Position numbers and translations under genes: made by a program
Assembly (NCBI GenBank): GCA_016124255.1
Contig: WGOB01000002.1
Location: 1-42,436 of the forward strand
Reading direction: 5' to 3'
DNA from: Alphaproteobacteria bacterium
GTDB taxonomy: Bacteria; Pseudomonadota; Alphaproteobacteria; Caulobacterales; Aquidulcibacteraceae
DNA: 42,436 nt
The notes under the pieces: generated by a model
Databases searched by the model: none
What the model saw: only the letters and a program-made list of their open reading frames with translations
Told to the model about the DNA's origin: nothing
In this document: in pieces, positions 1 through 8,029 of the stretch
Position numbering within the stretch: the first letter of the stretch is position 1
Layout: each line of letters starts with the position of its first letter

Positions 1-581
1 AACGTGAGTTCCCCCGTGATCGCGTACGTCCACACGATCGCCGGCAGAAGCAGCCCCAGCGAGCTCGCATAGAGGATCGTCAGATAGAGCCGCGCCGCCC
101 TTCTTCCTGAGACGTCTCCGGCATGGGCGGCCAGCGGCATCGACGCAAGGATCAGCGCCTGGTGGAAGACGAACAGCGTGAAAAGATTGGAAGCGAGCGC
201 CACGCCAGTCGCCATAAGGGACGCCAGCGCCGTGAACGCCATCAGCCGCGCAGGCGCCGGATCTTGCGTCGCGCGGAGGAAGCCGGCGGTGTGTATGGCG
301 TGCACCGCGGCAAGCGTGGCGATCGTCGCCGCGACGACAACGCCGACCGGCTCAAGCGCAAGAGCGAACGAAGCGTCCGGGAGTGGTCGCGCGAGCACGA
401 CAGGCGCAATCTCGCCGGCGGCCGTTGCGCCGATGAGCCTGATCGCCGCCCACGCCTGCACCAGCGCCAGCGCGATGTTGAGCGTGTCGCGCAAGCCCGG
501 CGGGCGCGGCGCCAGCGCAGCGGCGCACGCGCGCAGGAAGGCCGCGCCCATGGTGATGAGCAGAAGCGTCTCCGCGCTCAT
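1..581 (-). CDS. Mrp/Mbh-type antiporter large subunit, second MrpD-like copy (partial)
   Basis: A proton-translocating membrane subunit of the MrpD/NuoL/NuoN superfamily. Only the N-terminal 193 codons are present, and the gene runs off the left edge of the window. The ATG at 581 overlaps the TGA of the preceding mrpD by four bases (ATGA), so translation is probably coupled. The visible part is almost wholly hydrophobic with several membrane spans. It contains the stretch LASNLFTLFVFHQALILAS, close to the conserved MrpD segment just before the first proton-channel helix, followed by PLAAHAGD. It is the last visible gene of the operon and a second D-type subunit beside the complete one. Family assignment is firm. 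Whether it is a D, an A N-terminal half or another large subunit cannot be settled without the missing C-terminus. Confidence 0.8.
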   Translation of the reverse strand, partial: MSAETLLLITMGAAFLRACAAALAPRPPGLRDTLNIALALVQAWAAIRLIGATAAGEIAPVVLARPLPDASFALALEPVGVVVAATIATLAAVHAIHTAGFLRATQDPAPARLMAFTALASLMATGVALASNLFTLFVFHQALILASMPLAAHAGDVSGRRAARLYLTILYASSLGLLLPAIVWTYAITGELT

Positions 582-1996
582 GGCGCCGCCCCCAAGGCGC
601 GCGCTGCAGCCGTGGCCGTTCCCCACAACGGTCCTGCATTAACGCCGAGCGACACGAGCGCGGCCATGCCCGCGCATTGCACAAGCGTGCGCGACGTTCT
701 CATCGGCGCCAGCGCCGCTTCGCCCGGCGCACGCGCATAGAGCCGCTCGAGCAGACGCCCCGCGTAAAACACAGCGGCGAGCGCTGCGGCGATGATCAGC
801 GCGCCCGCCCACCACCAGCCGCTCCCCAGGCTCGCTTCGATCAGACGCCAGCGCGCCAGGAAGCCGAATGTCAGCGGCGCGCCGATCAGACTGAGCGCCG
901 CGACCGCGATGGCGGCCGCCGACACCGGCGCGCGTCGCCCGAGGCCGTCGAGTGCATCGAGCGAGGCGCGCCCCTGGAAAATCGCAGCGCCGGCGAGGAG
1001 GCCTAGGCCGACGATCGCCAGATGGCTCGCCTGCGTAAGCGCAGCCGCTCGGCCCACGACCGTCGCCAGCGACAACGCAATGAGCGCCGCGCCGAACTGC
1101 ACCGCGTGCACATAGGCCGAGAGGCGCCGCAGATCCTGCGCGCCAAGCGCCTGCGCCGTGCCGACGACGATCCCGATGGCGCCGAGCGCCGCGAACGCCG
1201 GCGTCAGCGCCGCGCCAAGCGCGTCGTCCGCGCTCGCCGCCAGCCGCGCCAACACCGTCAGCATCGCAAGTGGCGCAAGCGCGCCGCAAACCATCGCCGC
1301 CGCGCGCGCGCCGCGATCCGCGATATGCACCATCCACGCATTGAGCGGCGCGGCGCCCGCCCACAGCGCGCAGGCCGCGATCATGAGCGCGTAGCCGGCC
1401 GCGCGCGCCGGCCCCGGCCTTGCCTCCCGCAGCGCCTCGAACGCATCGCCGCCCGCCGCCTGGTGCGCCAGCGCCGCGCCGAGAACAAACCCCGCGCCGG
1501 CGATCCCGCCCGCCAGCGCCTGCCGCAGAGCGCCGACGAGCGCCGCGCGATCGCGCGATCCGCCGAGCGCCGCAGCCGCGCAGATCGCGAGCCAGGCGAT
1601 CTGGACATGCACAAAAACCGCGGCGAGCGATTGCGATAACGTCGCCGCCATCCATCCGAACCAGGACAATTGCAGCAACGCCAGCATCAGCGGCGCGGGC
1701 CCGCGTCCTTCGTCGCATAGCACGCGCGCCATGATGATGCAGGCGGCGCCGGAAGCCGCCATCACCGGCGCGACGCTCGCCGCCACAGGATCCACGGCGA
1801 GGCCCATCAGCGTCAGCGAACGCGCGCCCGGCGTGAGATAGAACGCCGCCGCCGTCGCAATGAGCGCGCACACGATCGCCGCGGCGCCGCCGCCGCGGCC
1901 GCCCAGGAAAAGACTGAGGCATGCGCCCAGGAGCGGCGCCAGCAGCATTGCGACGCCCGCCCATTCCAGCGCCATTGCTGGGGCGACGACGCTCAC
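578..1996 (-). CDS. mrpD: Mrp-type cation/proton antiporter subunit D (NuoN/MrpD-like)
   Basis: A large membrane subunit of a multisubunit monovalent cation/proton antiporter, expected to carry a proton half-channel in the inner membrane. The 472-residue length and about 14 hydrophobic segments fit MrpD/NuoN. The GTG start at 1996 overlaps the TGA of mrpC (GTGA). An internal Met at codon 8 is an alternative start, but the overlap pattern seen throughout this operon favours GTG. The protein is very Ala-rich, with few of the charged residues that stand out in canonical MrpD, so it is a diverged member. It is followed by a second D-like gene that overlaps its stop. Family assignment is good. The exact transported ion is not readable from the sequence. 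Confidence 0.78.
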   Translation of the reverse strand: MSVVAPAMALEWAGVAMLLAPLLGACLSLFLGGRGGGAAAIVCALIATAAAFYLTPGARSLTLMGLAVDPVAASVAPVMAASGAACIIMARVLCDEGRGPAPLMLALLQLSWFGWMAATLSQSLAAVFVHVQIAWLAICAAAALGGSRDRAALVGALRQALAGGIAGAGFVLGAALAHQAAGGDAFEALREARPGPARAAGYALMIAACALWAGAAPLNAWMVHIADRGARAAAMVCGALAPLAMLTVLARLAASADDALGAALTPAFAALGAIGIVVGTAQALGAQDLRRLSAYVHAVQFGAALIALSLATVVGRAAALTQASHLAIVGLGLLAGAAIFQGRASLDALDGLGRRAPVSAAAIAVAALSLIGAPLTFGFLARWRLIEASLGSGWWWAGALIIAAALAAVFYAGRLLERLYARAPGEAALAPMRTSRTLVQCAGMAALVSLGVNAGPLWGTATAAARALGAAP

Positions 1997-2304
1997 CGCT
2001 CGGCGTCCTCCGCGCTGGCGCGCGCCGCGCCCTCATCCCAATCCGATGTCGCAAACGTCTCGTGCACGCGCGCAGCGATCGCGGCGCAGACCAACGCCGC
2101 GCCGACCCCCGCCGCCGCCGCCGCCAGCGCCAGCGACGTTGCGCCAAAAGCGGCGGCCGCAAGCGCAGCGCCCGTCAGCGCCAGCGCGAGACCGAGAACA
2201 CGCTTCGCGATCGCGGCCGCGCTCAGCGCCATCAGCGCGCCGAGCGTCGTCGTCAGCACGCAGGCCAGATAAACGAGGGCGACGGTCATCGCGGCGGCGC
2301 TCAT
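1993..2304 (-). CDS. mrpC: Mrp-type antiporter subunit C (NuoK-like)
   Basis: A small NuoK-like membrane subunit, 103 residues, with three predicted hydrophobic spans (roughly 5-25, 30-55 and 60-85) and a charged C-terminal tail rich in Asp, Glu and Arg. In Mrp/Mbh complexes this subunit sits between the B-type and D-type subunits, and here it is encoded in that position. Its ATG overlaps the mrpB stop by four bases (ATGA), and its own TGA overlaps the GTG of mrpD. The sequence is diverged and Ala-rich, so the call rests on size, topology and gene order as much as on residues. A generic small membrane protein is unlikely in this position. Confidence 0.72.
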   Translation of the reverse strand: MSAAAMTVALVYLACVLTTTLGALMALSAAAIAKRVLGLALALTGAALAAAAFGATSLALAAAAAGVGAALVCAAIAARVHETFATSDWDEGAARASAEDAER

Positions 2305-2696
2305 CGCTGCGTCCCGCTTTGTGCATCGTCTTGGCCCAGCGCGTGCGCGCGCCCGAACACCGCCATCAGCGCCGCCGGCGCGCTGGTCGCGATCAGGACG
2401 AACACCAGCGCGCGCCGCACAGCCGGCGCAAGCGCAGGCGCGCCGCCCGCCTCAACCGCAGCCGCCAAATAGAGCGCCAGGGCCGCGAGCGCTGCGGACG
2501 CCAGCAGCACGCGCGGCGGCATCCGTTGGGCAGCGACCGCAGGTCCGAAGATCAGCACGTAAAGACTGAGCGCCAGCGCCGCCGCCAGTCCCCCAACCAC
2601 GCCCCCGCCGTTCGGCGCGGCCACAGCGAGGTAGACGGAGAAAAGCAGCGCCGGCGGAACGAGCACCAGCGCCGTGGCGCGCATGAGCATGCCCAT
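2301..2696 (-). CDS. mrpB: Mrp-type antiporter subunit B (MnhB/MbhF domain)
   Basis: MnhB-domain membrane subunit of the antiporter, 131 residues. The motif VAAPNGGGVVGGLAAALAL near residues 24-43 matches the Gly-rich MnhB signature (normally of the form GHNxPGGGFxGG). Four hydrophobic spans are visible. The chosen ATG at 2696 lies one base after the stop of the preceding DUF4040 gene. A second Met three codons downstream is also possible. The stop overlaps the start of mrpC. As in the Mbh hydrogenase/antiporter module, it follows a DUF4040 subunit and precedes a NuoK-like subunit. Confidence 0.78.
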   Translation of the reverse strand: MGMLMRATALVLVPPALLFSVYLAVAAPNGGGVVGGLAAALALSLYVLIFGPAVAAQRMPPRVLLASAALAALALYLAAAVEAGGAPALAPAVRRALVFVLIATSAPAALMAVFGRAHALGQDDAQSGTQR

Positions 2697-2697
2697 C

Positions 2698-3180
2698 TCA
2701 ATCGTCTCCGCGATGTTGCGCGAAAACGGCGCGCTCGCCGAACCCCATCAGCGCATAGGCGCCGATCGCCGCCGCAAGCAGCGCCAGCGCCGCCGGCGCT
2801 GCCGCCTGCGCGAGCGATTGGGGGGGGCCCGATGTCGGCGCAACGTCTTGCGCCGCCCACGCCAGCGCCGCCGCAATCAGCGCCGCCCCCGCACGCGATC
2901 CCATCCGCCGCGCGCGCTGCATCGCAGGCGCGGCCGGCAGAACGATGAGCGACGCGGCGACCGCAAACGTGGCGCCCGCGCCGGCGACAAGCGCGAGCGC
3001 GATCGACGCCACGCCCAGAGCGGCGGCGCACATCGCCGCTGCGATCGCGGCGAAAAACGTACAGAGCGCAATCTGCAAGGGCAGGCGCGCGGTCGCCGCG
3101 GCCACCGAGAACGCCGCCATCGCGACGGCGCCGAGCGCAGCCAGAACCAGCCGCGCGCCATCGAGCCCCGCCTCGATCAC
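2698..3180 (-). CDS. MrpA C-terminal-like subunit (MbhD/DUF4040 plus MbhE-like region)
   Basis: A 160-residue membrane protein occupying the place of the MrpA C-terminal module. The first half resembles the DUF4040/MbhD domain of three membrane helices. The second half has two further helices and a short LMGFGERAV segment that recalls the MbhE region, which ends in a conserved FDTxGE motif. The start is a GTG at 3180 that overlaps the mrpG TGA (GTGA), and no ATG lies nearby in this frame. In canonical Mrp operons this module is fused to the large MrpA protein. Here it is free-standing, as in archaeal Mbh and some bacterial group-2 clusters. The domain assignment is moderately sure. Confidence 0.65.
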   Translation of the reverse strand: MIEAGLDGARLVLAALGAVAMAAFSVAAATARLPLQIALCTFFAAIAAAMCAAALGVASIALALVAGAGATFAVAASLIVLPAAPAMQRARRMGSRAGAALIAAALAWAAQDVAPTSGPPQSLAQAAAPAALALLAAAIGAYALMGFGERAVFAQHRGDD

Positions 3181-3521
3181 AGAACCAGTTCCGTATCGTC
3201 GGGGTCCGTCGCGGCGCGCTCGGGCGCCGCGCCCGCGCTGTGCGCGCCTGCCGCAAGCCAATGCAGCGCAGCCGGCCCGAGAACGGCGCACACGCCGCCC
3301 AAGAGGCCGAGCCGCAGCGTCATTGCGCCATCCCACGCAACCAACGCCAATCCCCCGCAGAGGAGTGGGGCGGCGAGCGCCGACATCAGCGCCGCGCCAT
3401 GGATGCGGTCGAACACGTCGCGAAAGCGCATCAGCGCGATAGCCGCGATGAGCGCGACCACACACCCGGCCAAGGCAAGCGCGCCGCCCACGCCGAACCG
3501 CAGGATTTCGAGGCCTGTCAC
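3177..3521 (-). CDS. mrpG: Mrp-type antiporter subunit G
   Basis: Small MnhG/MrpG-type membrane subunit, 114 residues from the GTG at 3521. The reading frame is open further upstream, but that extension is Arg-rich and not protein-like, and the GTG overlaps the TGA of mrpF, so the short form is chosen. Three hydrophobic helices are followed by an acidic C-terminal tail. The segment ALMRFRDVFDRIHGAALMSA between helices one and two is the MrpG hallmark, where the family usually has lRfpDvysRlHAatk. It sits directly after F, the standard E-F-G order. Confidence 0.85.
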   Translation of the reverse strand: MTGLEILRFGVGGALALAGCVVALIAAIALMRFRDVFDRIHGAALMSALAAPLLCGGLALVAWDGAMTLRLGLLGGVCAVLGPAALHWLAAGAHSAGAAPERAATDPDDTELVL

Positions 3522-3820
3522 AGTGCCGACTGCGTCTGCGCGTCGAGCGCCGCCAGCGGCGTCTGCAGCGAACGACGACGCAGCACCTTGTATCCGACGA
3601 GCACGACCAGCGCGTCGGCCAGCGCGGCCATGAACGCGAGATCGAGATAAGCGGCGTCGCCTGCCGCGACCCCGAGCGCCGCCGCAGACAGCGCGCATGA
3701 GAGCATGAACGTGTGCGCCGCGACGAGGCGATCATGGGCGCTCGGGCCAACAAGCCCGCGGACCGCAGAGACGAGCGCGATGGCGAACATCGCCGCCGCA
3801 ACGAGGGAGGCCAGCGTCAC
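3518..3820 (-). CDS. mrpF: Mrp-type antiporter subunit F
   Basis: Small MnhF/MrpF membrane subunit, 100 residues, with three helices. The segment RGLVGPSAHDRLVAAHTF after the first helix is the MrpF signature (RlvrGPsxpDRvvAld), and the following YLDLAFMAAL matches the conserved helix-three entry. The GTG start at 3820 overlaps the mrpE stop as GTGA, and the stop overlaps the mrpG start in the same way. In known Mrp complexes F sits beside A and G in the membrane and is needed for assembly. The assignment is secure for the family. Confidence 0.86.
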   Translation of the reverse strand: MTLASLVAAAMFAIALVSAVRGLVGPSAHDRLVAAHTFMLSCALSAAALGVAAGDAAYLDLAFMAALADALVVLVGYKVLRRRSLQTPLAALDAQTQSAL

Positions 3821-4290
3821 GGGCGCGCCTCTCCGAGCGCCGTCTCTGCGCTCAGTTCGAGCCGCGCGAGCACGCCCACATCCACGCGCTCCTCGTCCAG
3901 GGCGTGCAAGAGGAGCGCCTCATCGTCGATGTCCACAACCACGAGGCCGGGCGCGGCGCCGGCGGCCTGCGCGAACGCCGCCTGGCTCGCGGGCGTCTGA
4001 GCGCGCACCCGAACCCGCACAAGGCCCGACGAGGCCCCGGGGCGTGGGCTCAAACCCGCCGCAAGCACCCGCAGGGCCGCCGCGAAGCGACGGTCAGCGC
4101 CTTGCACCCAGAACCGCGCCTGCGCCGGCATCGGGATAGCCTGGCCCCGGAGGAGCCCCAGCCTGTGCATGATCAGAACCGTGGCGACGGCGCCCACGCC
4201 CGCAACGGCAAGATCGGCGAGGCCCAGCGGCGGGCGCAGCATCGCCCAGAGGATCGCAAGACCAGCGGCGGCGGCCGCGAACCGGAACAT
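3817..4290 (-). CDS. mrpE: Mrp-type antiporter subunit E
   Basis: MnhE/MrpE family protein, 157 residues from the ATG at 4290 (MFRFAAAAAG). The frame is open upstream to 4356, but that extension is polar and not conserved-looking, and 157 residues matches the usual MrpE length. Two N-terminal hydrophobic helices are followed by a soluble domain with alternating hydrophobic strands (LVRVRVRAQTP) and the segment GLVVVDIDDEALLLHALDEE, which fits the MrpE C-terminal core, usually written dvdgxxlyvHal. It is the first gene of the antiporter operon. The next gene upstream (DUF2336) is on the same strand but 87 bases away. Confidence 0.82.
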   Translation of the reverse strand: MFRFAAAAAGLAILWAMLRPPLGLADLAVAGVGAVATVLIMHRLGLLRGQAIPMPAQARFWVQGADRRFAAALRVLAAGLSPRPGASSGLVRVRVRAQTPASQAAFAQAAGAAPGLVVVDIDDEALLLHALDEERVDVGVLARLELSAETALGEARP

Positions 4291-4377
4291 GGCGAGGCCC
4301 CTTGGCTTCGGATCAGACGCGCGACCGTATCGCCCGCCCGGCGGATTCGCCAGCAAGGGGAATGCTGCGGCTTGGAG

Positions 4378-5601
4378 TTACGCCCGTCGCAGCAGCAGCG
4401 AGGCGTTGCGCTCGGCGGCGGAGAACTCCGATCGCTCGGCCTCGGGCCCGAAGGCGGCCGCCGACTCCGCCGTGAACGACCAGTTCCAGTAGCGCAGCAC
4501 CGTCTGCGCCTTGGCGTTGGAGAGAAAGTCGTAGGCCAGGCACATGCGCCCGTACGGCGTGTCCGGCTTCTGCGAATCGCCGACCGCCCGGCGCAGCCCC
4601 TTCCAGATTGAGGTGAGGGCCGGGCGCTTGAGGCCCGTGGCCTTCGCCAGCACCGCGATCGGCTCCCCGCCGGGATCGGAGAAGATGTGAACCGCCGTCT
4701 GCGGCTTCACCCCGGCCAATCGGCCGAGCTCCTGCATCAGCGGCATGTCGAGACCCTGCTCGGCGCACTCGACCGCCTCCTCCAGCGACCCCCAGCTGCT
4801 GCGCTCGATCGCCTGGCGATTGCGCTGTCGACGCTCGACCAGCTGGAGCGCCTTGCGCACTTCCGGATCGCTCCATCCCTCGCGCGCCGCGGGCGCGAAG
4901 AATTCTCCGAGCTCGGAGAGAAGCACGGCGCGATCCACCGCAAAGCGGCGCAAGATGGCGAGCCGCGTCTCCGCATCCGCCCACCAGAACAGCACCAGCG
5001 CCTGTGTGGGCCGGACTTCGCTCCGCTGAATGATGATGCTGTTCAGTTGCGGCGCCCCGCGCGACCGGGCGACTGCGATGTCGATCGCCTGCGCGGAAAA
5101 GCGCGCGCCGGGATTGCGCAGCACCGCCTCGATCGTCGGCGTATCGTTTGTTTGCACCAGCGCATCAACAACGGGCTCGCCGAGCGATTTGCGTTGTGCG
5201 ATCGCCAGCCAGTGAGCCGAAACGCCCGCGCGAATGGTCGCGATAAGATCGGAATCGTCGAAACCAACGCCCTCTTCAAGCAGCGGCCGCGCGATCTGGA
5301 ATTTGTCGCGTGCGAGATAGCGCAGCAGCGCTTTCGGCGCGTCCTGGATCCGCACCAGCCCCAGCGCGACCCGCGCGCGGATCTCCGCGTTCGACGTGCG
5401 CAGGAGGCCCACAAGGATGTCGGCGGCGAACTGTCGTTCGTACGGCGGAATGCGGCTCGACGGCCACGACACCAGCTCGCCCAATTTCTGGACCAGGGCG
5501 GCGCGCACCGTCCAGCGTAGCTCTTCGCTCAGGTCCAGCGGCGCCGGCTCGCCCGCTTGGCGAGCGCCCTCGAACCGTGCGGAATCAGAAGTCCCAGCCA
5601 T
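4378..5601 (-). CDS. DUF2336 domain-containing protein
   Basis: A 407-residue soluble protein of the alphaproteobacterial DUF2336 family, function unproved. It is largely alpha-helical and HEAT-like. An N-terminal part (about 20-250) carries repeated helix pairs such as RQFAADILVGLLRTSNAEIR, PLLEEGVGFDDSDLIATIRA and RKSLGEPVVDALVQTNDTPT. A C-terminal extension (about 250-400) contains FLSNAKAQTVLRYWNWSF. No signal peptide or membrane helix is seen. In other alphaproteobacteria members of this family are linked to regulators and the cell cycle, but nothing here fixes a role. It is convergent with nothing and divergent from the MFS gene across a 100-base gap. Confidence 0.8.
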   Translation of the reverse strand: MAGTSDSARFEGARQAGEPAPLDLSEELRWTVRAALVQKLGELVSWPSSRIPPYERQFAADILVGLLRTSNAEIRARVALGLVRIQDAPKALLRYLARDKFQIARPLLEEGVGFDDSDLIATIRAGVSAHWLAIAQRKSLGEPVVDALVQTNDTPTIEAVLRNPGARFSAQAIDIAVARSRGAPQLNSIIIQRSEVRPTQALVLFWWADAETRLAILRRFAVDRAVLLSELGEFFAPAAREGWSDPEVRKALQLVERRQRNRQAIERSSWGSLEEAVECAEQGLDMPLMQELGRLAGVKPQTAVHIFSDPGGEPIAVLAKATGLKRPALTSIWKGLRRAVGDSQKPDTPYGRMCLAYDFLSNAKAQTVLRYWNWSFTAESAAAFGPEAERSEFSAAERNASLLLRRA

Positions 5602-5701
5602 GGTTCGGTAAGATTTGCACGAGCGACGTTAACGCGCTGTCAATCGAAGGCGCTTCCTGGCAAGGGGGGCGCGTCCCGCGCCGGCTAAGAGGAAATTGCG
5701 G

Positions 5702-6967
5702 ATGGGAGACGCCGAGGCGAGCAAATGGAGGGCGGGCGAACTGCACCTCTATTACACCCTCGTCGGGCTCTACTTCTTCTCGTTCGGCGTCCAGATCGTG
5801 CTGTTCCCCAGCCTGGCGGCGTTCACCCTGGACGCCAGCGAAGAGGGGGTCGGCATCGCCCAGATGGCGCTCTCCGCGCCGATGTTCGTGCTGCTGCTGT
5901 TCGGCGGCGCGCTGGCGGAAAGGGTCCGCGCCGGCACGACCTTGGCGATGCTGCAGCTCACGCTCGCCGCACCGATGCTGATGCTGGCGTGGATCGTCTG
6001 GAACGACGCGCTCACCTACCAGATCCTGATCTTCTACGCGATCGCCACGGGAACCCTCGCCGCGCTCATCCTTCCCGTCCGCGACGCGGCGCTGAACGGC
6101 GTGGTCGATCGCGACGCCGCGCGCGGGCGCCGCGCGATGCTCGCCCGCGCCGCAGCAACGACGGCGGCGGTGCAGATCGGCGCGCAGATTGTCGGCATCA
6201 TAGCGGGCCGCCTCGCCGGCGCGACGCCCGCGGTTCTGCTGGTCGCTCAGGCGACGGCGCTCGTTCTGAGCGCGTTGCTCTGCCTTGGCCTGCAGGCGCC
6301 CAAGCCCGAGCCGCGCGGCAAGCGCGGCCTGTTCAGCGCGCTCTCCGACATCCGCGAAGGCCTCGTCTATTCGTTCAAGAGCCCTGTCATGGGCCCGATG
6401 CTCGGTTCCGCCGCGTACATGGGCGTGTTCGTCGTCGGCTCGTTTCAGGTGCTCTTTCCGCTGATCGTGCGCGAGGCGTATCCCGGCTCGCCTGCCGAGC
6501 AATCCAAGCAGCTCGGCTGGCTGTTCGCGTGTTTCTGGGGCGCATGCTTCATCTCCGCGGCGCTGCTGAGCCGGCTGCCGCCGCTCACCCGGCCCGGCCG
6601 CGCGCTGGTGATCTCCCATGCGGTCGGCGCGATCGCGCTCATCACCTTCGCGTTCCACAAGCCGTTCTGGCTGTTTGGCCTCATCGTCTTTCTCTGGGGC
6701 CTGGCCGGCGGCGTTTCCATGAGCGCGAGCCGCACGCTGACGCAGGCCGCCGCCGACCCGCGATTTCTCGGCCGCGTGCTGGCGGTATATTCAATGGGCT
6801 TCATGGGCGGCGCGCCGATCGGCTCCGCGCTCGTCGGCTACGCCTCCGCCGCGATGAACCCGCGGCTTGCCGCGCTCATCCCTGGCTTCGGCCTCGCAAT
6901 TGCGATCGCGATCCTGGTCTTGTTCTCACCGATCTGGAGACTGCACTCGCGGCAGCTGCGCGAGTGA
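5702..6967 (+). CDS. MFS transporter (drug/enterobactin-exporter type)
   Basis: Major facilitator superfamily membrane transporter, about 421 residues with 12 predicted helices in two halves. The ATG at 5702 is preferred because an AGAGGA sequence ends eight bases before it; a TTG two codons upstream is the alternative. The loop between helices two and three (GGALAERVRAGTTLAML) and its counterpart in the second half (LLSRLPPLTRPGRALVI) are the expected cytoplasmic loops. The shape is like the MFS_3/EntS subgroup of 12-helix exporters. The substrate cannot be predicted. The gene stands alone and ends four bases from the convergent crotonase. Confidence 0.85.
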   Translation: MGDAEASKWRAGELHLYYTLVGLYFFSFGVQIVLFPSLAAFTLDASEEGVGIAQMALSAPMFVLLLFGGALAERVRAGTTLAMLQLTLAAPMLMLAWIVWNDALTYQILIFYAIATGTLAALILPVRDAALNGVVDRDAARGRRAMLARAAATTAAVQIGAQIVGIIAGRLAGATPAVLLVAQATALVLSALLCLGLQAPKPEPRGKRGLFSALSDIREGLVYSFKSPVMGPMLGSAAYMGVFVVGSFQVLFPLIVREAYPGSPAEQSKQLGWLFACFWGACFISAALLSRLPPLTRPGRALVISHAVGAIALITFAFHKPFWLFGLIVFLWGLAGGVSMSASRTLTQAAADPRFLGRVLAVYSMGFMGGAPIGSALVGYASAAMNPRLAALIPGFGLAIAIAILVLFSPIWRLHSRQLRE

Positions 6968-6971
6968 CGCC

Positions 6972-7859
6972 TCATTCGAACGGGCGCGGCTTCTCCCACG
7001 GATAAAAGTCCGGCATGCCGCTCGACACCTTCACCGGATAGACCGCCGGGCGCTTCTCCAGGAACGACATCACGCCTTCCTTCGCATCCTCGGACTTGCC
7101 GCGCGCGATGATCGCCCGGCTGTCGACCTTGTGCGCTTCCATCGGGTGATCGGCGCCGAGCATGCTCCACATCATCCGCCGCGTCAGCGACACCGACACC
7201 GGCGCTGTATTGTCCGCGATCTCGCGCGCCAGCGCCTGCGCGGCCGGGAGAAGCGCGCCGGACGCGTGCACCGAGCGCACAAGCCCGCGCTCCTTGGCCT
7301 CGGTCGCGGGAAACACGCGCCCCGAATAGCACCATTCGAGCGCGGTCTGGATGCCGACGAGACGCGGCAGAAACCACGACGAGCACGCCTCCGGCACGAT
7401 CCCGCGTCGCGCAAACACGAACCCGAAGCGCGCCTCTTCTGACGCCATCCGGATGTCCATCGCCAGCTGCATCGTCGCCCCGATGCCGACAGCCGGACCG
7501 TTCACCGCGGCGATCACCGGCTTCAGGCTCTCGAAGATGCGCAGCGTCACGCGTCCCCCGCCGTCGCGCAGCGCCTCCAGGCTGCCCTTGTCGCCGCGCT
7601 CGGGGCGGTCGGTGCGGGCGTCGTAATTGAAGGTGTTGGCGCCCGACGACAGATCGGCGCCGGCGCAGAACCCACGCCCCGCGCCGGTCACGATCACCGC
7701 CCGCACGTCGTCGTCGGCGTCGGTGGCGTCGAACGCCGCGATCATGTCGAGCATCATCTGCCCGGTGAACGCATTGAGTTTGTCGGGCCGATTGAGCGTC
7801 AGGGTCGCGATTTTGTCGGCGACCTCCAGCGTCACGGTTTCAAACGTCTTCCCGGCCAT
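6972..7859 (-). CDS. Enoyl-CoA hydratase/isomerase family protein (crotonase)
   Basis: Crotonase-fold acyl-CoA enzyme, 295 residues, probably acting in fatty-acid or related acyl-CoA degradation. Visible marks are TLNRPDKLNAF near residue 20, the oxyanion-hole segment GAGRGFCAGADL near 60-72, and NGPAVGIGATMQLAMDIRMA near 120-140. The second half has ARRGIVPEACSSWFLPRLVG, in which the Glu after VP takes the place of a catalytic crotonase Glu. The long insert after the first Gly motif (SGANTFNYDARTDRP) is common in the alphaproteobacterial subgroup. The start codon follows AGGAG by six bases. That ribosome binding site is the outer end of a long inverted repeat (7866-7948), so translation may be controlled. 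Confidence 0.9.
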   Translation of the reverse strand: MAGKTFETVTLEVADKIATLTLNRPDKLNAFTGQMMLDMIAAFDATDADDDVRAVIVTGAGRGFCAGADLSSGANTFNYDARTDRPERGDKGSLEALRDGGGRVTLRIFESLKPVIAAVNGPAVGIGATMQLAMDIRMASEEARFGFVFARRGIVPEACSSWFLPRLVGIQTALEWCYSGRVFPATEAKERGLVRSVHASGALLPAAQALAREIADNTAPVSVSLTRRMMWSMLGADHPMEAHKVDSRAIIARGKSEDAKEGVMSFLEKRPAVYPVKVSSGMPDFYPWEKPRPFE

Positions 7860-7865
7860 GGCGCG

Positions 7866-7948
7866 CTCCTAAACCAACTTATGGACTTTAAATTCGCTCG
7901 GCGTTCGCCATCAAACTGAGGCGAATTCAAAGTCCGTTGCTTTAGGAG
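7866..7948 (-). repeat. Long imperfect inverted repeat enclosing the crotonase ribosome binding site
   Basis: Arms at 7866-7897 and 7921-7948 are complementary over 28 positions with two mismatches and one four-base bulge (TTAT at 7879-7882). The spacer is 23 bases. The outermost blocks are CTCCTAAA and TTTAGGAG, and the inner blocks are GGACTTT and AATTCGC with their complements. On the minus-strand transcript the 3' arm ends in TTTAGGAG, the Shine-Dalgarno of the crotonase, and the 5' arm starts with CTCCTAAA, an exact anti-Shine-Dalgarno. A folded leader would hide the ribosome binding site. It could also be a bipartite operator, a terminator for the upstream gene, or a MITE-like remnant. 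Confidence 0.75.
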
Positions 7949-8029
7949 CCCGCCTCACCTTGCGTCCGTCAAGACATCCGCGAACCGCCTCCGCGCGAAC
8001 GAAGAGGCGGCCCTGCGGAGACGGCGGCG

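Noticed and set aside
123-2162. Long Arg/Ala-rich open frames on both strands across the antiporter operon
   Set aside because: Shadow frames typical of GC-rich DNA; composition is not protein-like and the overlapped antiporter subunits account for the region.
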